Assembly: GCA_903813345.2 (NCBI GenBank)
Contig: CAIIXF020000004.1
Span: 662,513 to 726,512 of the forward strand
Reading direction: 5' to 3'
DNA: 64,000 nucleotides
From: Owenia fusiformis
Taxonomy: Eukaryota; Annelida; Polychaeta; Sabellida; Oweniidae
The notes beneath the pieces are model-generated. The model was not told the DNA's origin, ran no database searches, and saw only the letters and a list, made by a program, of their open reading frames with translations. A program made the translations under genes and the position numbers. Shown in pieces: positions 41,801-53,800 of this stretch; position 1 is the first letter of the stretch, and the number at the start of each line of letters is the position of its first letter.

Positions 41801-44800
41801 CTCACAGCTGGGGACCAAAACGCCGCTAAAACGAGGTACTTTGTACACGAAAACAATGTATCGACTGAAAGGTATTTCTGTGAAGCTTTGTACGGAACAA
41901 GTTTGAAGAAAAACGGTGAAGTGTGAGACTCACAATCCTTGATTTTCAAACACTGGGGTAGGTTTTAAATTCAAATTAACGGTTTTTCGGGACGGAGTGG
42001 TTTCGATACGTCCCGAAGAGATACTACCGCGTGGGTTAAGTGAAAATTTGCCAAAAATATCATATTTTACCACTGATTTCAAAAATACCGTTTTTATTTT
42101 GACATGTTATCCTATGGATATCATGCTAACTATGGAATAATATAGGAATATCCTATGGCTCTGAAAAAATATCACTTATATCCATGAGTGGATATTGATA
42201 TCTTCGCGAGTGAGCGCAGCGAATGAGTGAAGATACTGATATCCATGAGTGGATATAAGGGAACATGGGGCAAAGCGGCCCAAAAAATTTAATTTTAAGT
42301 TGTTCTGTACGCGGTATTTTCGTATCTGTCAATCATCGCGCACTTTGATGTTCCACTTTATTAATGGTTTGTGGTTTACATTTTTCGAGTGTTTTATACT
42401 TTCCTAGGACTATCTTCTGTGATTTTTCAATGGTCAAAAATATTGTCGAGAGTGGGGCAAAACGGCCCATGGGTGGGGCAAAACGGCCCACCCTCTGTTA
42501 CATGGGTTTTGAAACCAAAATTAATCAATTACAAGACTCGTCCACAAACATCTTATCTCAGACGTTCAAACCTTTGACAGATAAAGTATTCTTAACCCCT
42601 ACCATAATTCTAGTCATTCGATATGTGTCGGAAGGAAATTAGGCACAAGCCAGATGTTAAAATTGTTACATTTGAAAACCAATTGTTCTTGCACAATAAG
42701 ATTTTTGTATGTTATAACATGTGTGGGCCGTTTTGCCCCAAAGACATGTGAATTATCAAATAGACGCCATTTTAATTTGCCTAATATTTGAAGCTCGAAA
42801 TTTTTACAAACAAATAATAAATGTGCACACTCTATGTAAAATGTTACATCGAAACGATATTCTATTGTTGCCGGATTTTTTAGAGATTCTCGTGAGAGGG
42901 GTAATTTCCAAAAAAGAGGGTGAAAAGTAGAATTACCTCTTACGTAAAGCGAGACGCTGCTTGGTTAAAAATGGACGCTCGAGAAGGTGGCAGATATTTC
43001 AAAATTCGATTTTGTGACTTTTGAAGAACCATCTTTTTATAGTTCAAAAGATATTTCGATGGGCCACTTTGCCCCAGAGGGCCGTTTTGCCCCATGTTCC
43101 CCTAAGTGATATTTTTGAAAAACTATAGGATTGTCCGTTTCATCCCATTGGGAATTATTATCCAGCGAACATTGAATAGTCAGATAAATTGCAATGGAAA
43201 TTCCATTTCGTCTGACATTTTGATTGCGATAATTCAACGAACGTCATATACGTGACGTAACAGAGTGGTTTGTATTTAATGCGAACGCCGTAAAAACAGG
43301 ATCCCAAAAAATAAAAATATATAATAGATATATAATTCAATTCAATTCAATTCAATTTATTTCATATTTCTTATATAATATACACTATAAAAACAAGCCG
43401 CTAGACACCCTAGTGGGTATATGTTGCGGTCTAACAGAAATCATTTAAATGACATCTAGACTACATATAAAAGAAAACACTTATATTATGTTACATGTAG
43501 GTATATAAAAATGGTATTAACAATTAATCTAAGGATGTACAATGTAAAAATGTTACAAAAATCAGGTATCAGTATAAAATCAACAGTATAGTATGATATT
43601 GGTATTATACATTATCGATAGATGAGTAGTTTTTTATATGAAGATTTGAAAATATTTAGAGTGGAGCATTTTTTAATATCATGTGGTAGAGCATTCCAAA
43701 GATTAGGACCTAGATAGCGAAGGGAAAGTTTAGAGCATTTAGGGATATGAAAATAATGCAATTGTCTTGTGTAATGATGATGAATATTAATGTTGATATC
43801 AAACAAGTCTTGAAATAGATTTTTTGGAAGACTGGGGTGCTTATTAAAGATTTTGTACATGAACTGACCAGTACAATATCTGTTGACATCAAAAATATTT
43901 AATATGTTAAGATCTTCAAATAAGGGAGCGGAGTGAGAAAGTCTATCCTTATTTAAAGCTAGCCTTAAGAATTGTTTCTGCAGTTTATGTAGACGATCAT
44001 AAAATGATTTAAATGTGTTACCCCAGATTATGTTGCAATAATTTAATTGAGAGTGTATCAATGAGTAGTAAATTGTTTTGAAACTGTCTATTTGAAGTAG
44101 ATGTTTAATGTGATAAAGAGAACCAATGACGCGAGAAATCTTTGTTTCAATAGATTTTATGTGCTCTTTAAATTTCAAGTTTTTATCAATAATAATTCCA
44201 AAAAAGTCAATTTTATCCCGGAAATTTATGTTCTCATTGCGTATTTTGAGATTCAGATTTGTTTGATTTTTTTGGGGTCCAAATAGAATAGCATTGGTTT
44301 TTGCCAATATTAAGTGAAAGTTTGTTTGCTTTTATCCAGTCATCTATTGAATTCAAGTTTGCATTAGTTCATTTAAATCATAATCACTATCAAGAAGATT
44401 GGTGTCATCAGCAAACATAATAAATTTTAGATTAGGGTCAACAAAAGGCAGATCATTTATGTAAAGAATAAATAATAGTGGTCCAAGCACCGAGCCCTGC
44501 GGAACACCACAATTTAGAGATGATTGTTTAGATTCATAATTGTTAATGGTGACATATTGTTTGCGGTCTTTTAAATAACTTTCAAACCAGGACTTAGCTA
44601 TTCCTCTGATGCCATAATATTCAAGTTTTTGTATCAAAATGTCATGATTAATAGTGTCAAAGGCCTTGGAAAAATCTAATGTTATGCCAATGCTCGTTTT
44701 CCCCAAATCAGTTGATTTTCGAATTTGTTCAATGAAATATAAAATGGCCATGTAGGTAGAGTTGAATTTCTGAAATCCAAATTGATAAGTAAAAATAATT

Positions 44801-47800
44801 TCAAAACGTTCTAAAAAACCAGTGAGTTTGGCGTGCATGAGCTTTTCTAACAATTTAGAAAATACCGATAAAACTGAAATTGGTCTATAGTTCGAAGGAT
44901 TTGTAGTGACTCCTTTTTTAAATACAGGTGTTACTTTGGCCAATTTGAGGGCGTCTGGGAAAATACCAGATTTAAAAGATAAGTTTAATATATACAAGAG
45001 CGGATCAATTAAAAACTGTCTTACAGACTTAATAAGTGATGGTAGAATCCCATCAGGTTCAGGCGAGGAAGATTTTAGAAGACATATTTCTAATTCAAGC
45101 TCAATTTTTGAGGTCTTTTTGAGATAAATAGATGATTGAACTTTTTGAGCTCTTGCTAGGTATTCATAAACAATCGTTTTGCTGAATTAATAAAAAAAAT
45201 TGAAAAAATCAAAACCATCGAATATCACTTTTGAAACCATCGAATATCAATTTGAAACCATCGAATATCACCTTTCAAAAAGTGATATTCGATGGTTTCA
45301 AAAGTGATATTCGATGATTTGGGAATTGTTTGCTAAAATATATCTTCATCCACGTATCAATTATATCTTCACGTGATATTCGATCTATATCCTTGTAACC
45401 ATGGGATAAATAAGGGTTATGTACTGGGAGGTTTTGGATACGGGGTTTTTCCAGAGGGAGATATGCATATCTACCTGAGGGACCGTAGGGACAGAAAGTA
45501 GATGTGCATATCTCACGAGGGATGAACCCAATATCCAAACCGACCGTACATAACTGCTTTATCCTATACCAAGTAGAGTTTTCAGTAGTACAAGGTGTAA
45601 AAAATAAACAAATCATTCATATGCAAAGTCATTTTATTGCATTTCCACTTTTTGGAAGCGGGAAGATACGCCCCGAAGCGGGAAGATATGCACCGAAGCG
45701 GGAGATATGACGGGAGATGTGGAGGTTCTTGATATGGAAACCTCAAAATCAGGATACGGGATATATCTTACCAACTTATCTCCCTAAAACCCTACTTGGC
45801 ATAGGATAAATCAAGATAATTTCTACTCGCATCTAGTCTATTCCACATGTTTGGGAAAAGTGTACAGGAAAATCTCCATGTTCAATTGATGTATGATCAA
45901 CCCTCATAGGGGTCAATCCAGTTGTCCGAAACCCAGTTGTCCGAAACTCAATTCTCCGAAACCCAGTTGTCTGAAACCAAGTTCTCCGAAAATTAGGGGA
46001 TCTTATCAAAAAATACAATTTCTTAAAACGAATCTTGTCGCAACCTCTGCGAATCACGACAGCATAACATTTGAATCACGTTGACATCATTGCAAAATTA
46101 GGCTAAATATGCTAAGTCAAGACGTTAATTAGCCCACGAAAGTTCATGGGTAACTTGAGAACTACAAAATACAACCAAACACTTTTCGAACGTACAATAG
46201 CAATATTTCTCACCCAACGTCTTCATAGTTTTAGGAACGTATTTTAAACGCATGATAGCCAAATATATCAAGATACTATATCTGCCTAAATGAAGTTATC
46301 TAGTGTTGACAAAGTTTTGAAATATATTTTATCCAGATCCATCAGAAATTAACTTAGCCAATACATTTGTTCATAAGAATTCTTTAATTCTACCTCGTTC
46401 CCAATACGTCCTCAGACAGACAAGAAATTGAAGTCACACCCGTTTGTTTGCGTGGCATATTTATACGTATACGCACTTTCTCTGATTATTGTCAAACAAA
46501 TACATTTCAGGAGAAGAACATAAAAAACAAATGCCTGAAACGAATGCCGAAACATAAATCCCAAGTGATTAAGTTTAGAATGTTTTATTCTTTTACGATT
46601 TGATAAGAGACTGAGACTAAGAAATTAAATGCGACGAAATATTTTGACAACGTAATTTGTATACTGTTTTGTTCTTAAAGTTCTATGCGATACCTTATTT
46701 TATCTGTTTCAAAATGTTTCATTTTATTTTGCCTATATAAAAGAGATCGAAGAAGATAAGATAAACTGTTCCGTAATATATATTGTGTTTTAATAACCTT
46801 TTTTAGAATCACAATGTAAAATAAATCTCCCGTTCCTGCCATTCTGGTAACGCCATACAATGGATGCAATTCAAAGTGAGAGAGAGAGATCTATGAATAT
46901 CAGAATGCGTCCATGCCATTAATTTGGCCAAATACATGGCATGAAACTGACGTAAGCTTAAGTAAGCTACGCCCCCCCCTTTCTCTGGTAAATTATGACT
47001 TTATTTTTCGGAGTAATGGGTTTCGGACAACTGGGTTTCGGGGAATTGGGTTTCGGACAACTGGGTTTCGGACAACTGGGTTTCGGACAACTGGGGTGTC
47101 AATATATACGAATCGAATGTATTCTCGTGTGCATTACAATATCCCCATTGAAACATTTTTGGCCTGCAATGGACGTATAATGAATTAGAATATGAGGCCG
47201 TGTTATCATTCTAATGTAAAGTCAAGGTATTTACTGTAGTATTGGGTTGCAAGTTAATATCAGATTCAATGCAAATTAATCATCTAATATCAGATGCGCG
47301 ATCAGTCCAATAATCTAATTTCAGGTCATCAGTTCGATATCTAGCACTTGTTCTAACGACACGGTATTACTAGACTATCATATTATAAATACACACACAT
47401 ATAAAACAATCAAACTGGTACACAATATAAGCACGACTGCTCTTTCAATTGAGTATAAATGTTGATAAACTTACCCGGAAGCCAAGACATACACGTTTAG
47501 ACAATGCTATTTTCAGTTCAGTGTAAGAGTAAATGCCCGGATATCGAGGCTTTTTCGTGTAAAGTTTTAACCAAGCATCTAAAATCGGGTTATATTGCGT
47601 GTAGAATTTATCGATATCAGGGCCGCTACATGCCAGTGATGAAATATACTCAGCAAATCAATGAATGTGACCAAATAAAATCTGGGGTAAAATCCTGAAG
47701 TCAAAAGATTTACCAGTCTCAAAATAACACTACAGCAATCGATAGTGTGCCCCTTGTGCTGATTGGTAACAATTATAACTTTATTTTCCGGATTTTTTCA

Positions 47801-50800
47801 TTTCAAACTTATGGTACTATTTCAACCCTATTCACTTGACAACATTACCCACATACCAGTATTTTTACCTTTGCTTCGTGCATCCTTATGCCGTAAAGTT
47901 CAACTTTCCTGGCAGTATCTAATACTGTTTCAACCCTATTCACTTGACAACATTACCCACATGCCAGTATTTTTACCTTTGCTTTGTGCATCCTTATGCC
48001 GTAAAGTTCAACTTTCCTATCAGTATCTAATACTATTTCAACCCTATTCACTTGACAACATTACCCACATGCCAGTATTTTTACCTTTGCTTTGTGCATC
48101 CTTATGCCGTAAAGTTCAACTTTCCTAGCAGTATCTAATACTATTTCAACCCTATTCACTTGACAACATCACCCACATGCCAGTATTTATACCTTTGCTT
48201 CGTGCATCCTTATGCCGTAAAGTTCAACTTTCCTAGCAGTATCTAATACTATTTCAACCCTATTCACTTGACAACATTACCCACATGCCAGTATTTTTAC
48301 CTTTGCTTTGTGCATCCTTATGCCGTAAAGTTCAACTTTCCTAGCAGTATCTAATACTATTTCAACCCTATTCACTTGACAACATCACCCACATGCCAGT
48401 ATTTATACCTTTGCTTCGTGCATCCTTATGCCGTAAAGTTCAACTTTCCTAGCAGTATCTAACAGGTTGAAGTCTGCCTCTGCTGGACTCTGACCTCTGC
48501 AAGAAATATAACACATGGTTGAGACAAATGCATGGTAATATTGCCATTATTGATATTTTGAACCTTTTGTGTGGAAATATATATGACTGATGTCTGGATA
48601 CCTGGATGTCTAATATACAGTGCAGACACACATAATGTGGCCCATGTCAGCTTTTTTTGACATGATTAAGAGTCATATATGTGTCGTGGAAATTTAAACT
48701 AAATGGTACGCAGAATAAGAATTTAAAATCGCAAAAGAACAGAAATTTCAGAACGATTCAGTTTTGAACATTTGACTTTTGAATGGAATGATTCTGGTTA
48801 AGTTCTGGCACAAATACAGAGTTGTCATTGAAGAAGACAAAGTACTATACAGTGAAGATGACCTATTCAGCTTTTTATAAAATAGCCTGTATTGACAGTC
48901 AAACTTGGTTAATCAAAGCAACTTAGCAACTCCGAATGTACCACAAAACAGAATACATACAGATACTCTAGGAGCACAGAATGATCAAATCTCTAATAAC
49001 TGTGCCATCTTTAACATATATAGGGTGATGCAAAAATCCAACCCCTATTTTTGTGTCACCCCGAATGGCATACTCCTAAGCAGGTATCCAAAATCCACCT
49101 CCTTCCCCCTGCTATAACCAATTTGGAAGCGCCCGATTAAACTGAATCATGTGATCTAATTATGCGCAATGACTTATACATGATTTCTGTTGCAGTGTTG
49201 CGACAGCCAATCAGATCGCGAGTTCTTAATTGGGGAAATGCTTATCTCAGGGGGTAAAAAGAAAAAATATATTCTGGATTTTGAAGCCCTGTGATCGGAG
49301 GATGGTAACGCTGTATGTACTAATTGTACTTACATGTGACCCTGATGATATTCCATTATTTTCAGCTCCAGGTCCTCAGACTGGTTTTTGAAGAATTTAA
49401 AATTAGATAAATATGTATGGTCCACATACTCTTCCTCTAGGAAGTCTCCGAGCTCAGCTGAAAATATATGAAAGTTTATATTTTTGTTTTTACTACAAAA
49501 CAAATAATAAAAATAGGCATTTGCTACCTATAGCAGAAATGCATTCAGATACATTCACACCAAAAATTATTCAATAACTTTAAAGACTAAAATCAAATTA
49601 TTTTGCTCAATTCATCTCTGTTATACGATCGTACATTTAGTTTGCATAATGCTCTAAAGAGTAAAAGCGAAATAGTTTGCTTATAATGTACTGAATCCGG
49701 TGTTTGTTTAAATCTTACATTGGGGACAGTGGAATGGATGGATATAGTGTATAGTCTGAATCGAGCCAGGGAGCAAACAGATATCACAAACGACTGATAA
49801 TTTCAGTTTCAATTGTGTGGGTAATAAAGCCTTGCATTGCAAAACATATCTTTAGCCAAAAATTCAAAATTTCATATATCAGACTGTGAGTAAACAGGGT
49901 GTGAATCAGACCAATAACAACAATGAATGTGCAAGTATTTATTTAAATTCTAAACCCACCTTGTACAATATAAGATGCCAGTAATGCTGCAGTGTTCTCT
50001 GAACATGGAATATCCCCTGATGCCAAATCACGCTTTACTTGGAGGGCAAATAAATACCTACAAAACATCCATTAATTAACAATTATTTATCAATCATTTA
50101 CCCATTAAAATATTCAAAAATATTCCAATATTTCTAAATATTTAAATATTTAAGTATTTAAATCTAAACCTTTGGATTTACAATTCAAATCTATAGGTGC
50201 ATATAATCATGTGAAACAGATAGGCACTGTTCTACAGTGCTGAATAAAAATAAATCAGATCAATCAATAAAATTAGATGTTTTTTCTATTTGGTCCATGC
50301 ATTTTAATCAATGACAATAAAAAAATACTAATTAAAATCAGAACCTAGAATACATTGTATCAAAATCCTTGTAAATATATGTGGAATTGAATAATGTATT
50401 CTAATCCAAAGTATTCTGCTTGTGATACATTATAAAGCTAGAAAACTAAAATGACATGTAAAATATGTCAGCCATGCTTTACAAGTTGGAATTGCTGGAT
50501 AAATACCAAAGTCCTACATCACTCAATAAAAGGGTCTCTGCCGTCACTGGCACATCTGGTCTCTGGCCAGGTGCGGAATCACTATCAAGAGATTTCGGAG
50601 ACATAATTTTTATAAACTGGTGGCTGTGAGTGTCCTTTATGACCTTGCGCCCTGGTAAAAAACTCTAATGTCATTTGATACCACTCTGGAGTCCCAGAGG
50701 AATCAAATTTTGATTTTCTTACTCCGGGTTATAAAAATTGGAACATTGGCCCTACAACCCTTATGCTCCAACTACATTAGAGATCGGATTTTGAAGTGTT

Positions 50801-53800
50801 CAGTAAATCTCACCCTACGTTCATTGACAAGGATCATTTCTTCTCTGGATACAGTTTTAGTATCTTTCTGGCTCCATATCCATGTCCATTTTATATTTTT
50901 ATAACTATTTTATCATGTTCAGTAGGTTTTGTCATCATAGAATTTCATTTAAAGGGTTCCGATTAGCATCCCGTATAAAAACAATATGGCGGCTCCAGGC
51001 GAATCAACTGGATCAGTCCATTTTTAAGAAATAAGGGGAGTTCTGTAAAATCCAGTTTATTGAAATTGTCTTTGAGATAAAGTAATCCGTTTATAATGAT
51101 TTTGAAAACGTTATCCAAAGAGTGATTGCGTTCAAAGAATACATGTACAACAGCCAATATAAATCTTTGTATTAGAAACCGGTTTGTCTTGCTTTGTTTC
51201 ATTTGTAGGATATTTCATATGCCAAGCTGTGTGCTATTACGTTATGGGGAAATTTTTCCTTATTATACACAAATAGAAGATCCTGAAACTTCACCCAAAA
51301 AGTATGGAATTGATTTGTCAAAATAAAAATCACCCTTTTATAAATGTGTGACAATATATAATATACTTATGCTATATAACAGTTAGAGGTGTTGACACAA
51401 CGACATCGAACCTGTGAACCCATGAGTGTTATTCCGGGATCGGGCCTTTTATACTAAACGGTGAGCAACACCAGAAACGAGCGTTCGATTTGCTAAACGA
51501 TATGCGTCACCCTTTAAGTGTTTAAAGTAATTTTGCAGACAATTTTACATATGCAAAGGAGTGAATATTTGGAGATTTTTCATGACACACCCGATGTATA
51601 TTTTAGGCTGGTAACAAGCCACAAATAAATTTTCAACCATATTTTTTATTTTTTAATTCAAGAAATAAACAATGTTTCTTTATGTAAATTTTGGTAGATG
51701 TAGCTGTACTAATGAATAAGTGATTATCAATTGAAAAATGTTCCAATTGTTATTGGCCCACCCTATAAATATCAATAAAAATGACAAGCTCCAAATTTAA
51801 AAGAATTGTAACATTGGTTACCTAGTGTACTCCTCTTCCAGAAGGCCAGGGTCTGGAGTGTAAAATTTGACAGCAAATCTAAACCTTGGGTCTTTTGCAG
51901 AGACTTGTTTTAAAAGTGGTTTTTCATGGTCCAGCCAACACTAAAAGAGAGACACATTTTGATAAGATAAGGCGGTCATGACATTTATCAAAAAGATTGT
52001 CAATTATAGCAATCAGCATTCTACAGAATTTTACGATATTGTCATTATTACATTGTAGAAAATAAGATTCAAAGACATATAAAATAATAAAAAATTACTT
52101 ATGCTGATAGTAGCTGGTAGTAACAGATACTTCTTGATCATATTTGGAAATATTAATTTCTTCACCCAGAATTGTCTTTTATATTATACCGAGTTACCAG
52201 AATACAATATTGTCAAATAAAATTAAAATCAAAAAACCTTCCCTATCTTTTTATTCGTTGTGATTTTTCATGAAATTCTAAAATTACCCGACATTCAAGG
52301 TCAGCTGACATTTCCATCACCATGGTAATTCTGTATAACTGCTCTCCCCCCTCCCCCTTAATCCTTCAAGTGCAGTACTTACACATATTCCTTTCTCATC
52401 CAGGTATTCTAAGTCAAAGTAGTCCGCCTCAAGAAGTTGCAATCTGTGGGACACTTCATTGTATAGAATAACACCCTGACATTTTTGCTGGAAATATGTA
52501 TATAAAACAACATGTATTATTTGAAGTTGTAATCTTTGGGACACTTCATTGTATAGAATAACACCCTGACATTTTTGCTGGAAATATATATAAAAAAACA
52601 TGTATTATTTGAATCGAATCTTTGAATATCAAGATCTACCTCCCCTTTGTAAATTCAGACTTTATAGGCGGTATCACATCAATTAAATATTGTGTCAAAT
52701 ATATACGTATTTGAATTTGACATTTTGTGAGTCAAGCACAGTCTGAGTTCAATTAAAAAAACATATATAAAAAATATTAATAATGTGCCGTCCAAGATTT
52801 GAACCCAGGCTGAGTTGATAAATAAATAATTTGATGAAAATGCAGAAATTTAAGAGAATGGCCAGATATTTAAAAAAATCATTCCAAACGGATGATTCTT
52901 GACAAAAAGCCTGAATTGCGCGAGTGGGTGTTATCGGTGGGACTCAAACCCACAATTCTTTTCTGTGCTGGAGAAATATCTTACCATTAGATTATGAAGT
53001 ATCCATAATGCTTAGCCAACCTAGAATTCTATTTAGAAAATGTACTATTTGTTAGAATCAACTTTCTGATGTAACATTTGTTGCAATCATGTGGTCAAAA
53101 ATTTCATCATACTCCATTATTATCTTTAACATGTTTAATGCAATCAGATTGTTTATAAACCTACTTATGAAGATGAACTTTTCAATAAATACAAATGATA
53201 AGAAAAATACTTATAATATAGGAAATTTGATAAAAAGCAAAATGAGCATTCTACAAAGTGACTGATATTTTAAAAAACAAAAACAAATATACATGAATTT
53301 AAAATACCCTCTCTGAGATTTGAACATTGTCTGTCAAACATAAGTGTCTAAAAATACGAAATTCGGGAGATTGAGAGAAAAAGACAGATACCGACTCAAT
53401 GTGTAAATCATTGAGAATAAAAAGGCTGGATTGCGAAAGTAGAAAGTATTGGATGGAATCGAACCAACATCTATTCTTCCCGCAAGAATAATCATACCAT
53501 TAGACTACGATGGATCCACTTTACTAGGGCCAACCTAGAAGACTATTCTACGAAGAAAATCTACTTTGTTGGAATGAACTTTATGTTGCAATACTCATCC
53601 CGATCATGTGATCTGCAATTTCCTCATTTTCTGTCGTCATATTTACCATTCAAAAAATCAGTTTATTATAATTTTCATCTACCACGGATCATTCTACTTG
53701 AAATTGAAAAAAAAAGAATCTAATATGCCCCATCTGAGATTTGAACCTTGTCTGACGACCAACATACATACATAAATAAACATCTAAAAATAAAAAATTT

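Larger units (their letters stand above)
39310..45408. mobile_element. Nest of inverted repeats (composite foldback region)
   Basis: The outer left arm (39310-about 39443, starting TATCCCATGGTTGCAAGGAG) is inverted at about 45265-45408 (CTTGTAACCATGGGATA). Both carry CGAATATCAC modules. Inside lie a short palindrome (39469-39555), a second pair of long arms (39752-40222 and 41562-42032), an 845-bp MITE and a degenerate LINE. The order suggests elements inserted one inside another. No transposase gene recognised. Confidence 0.7.
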
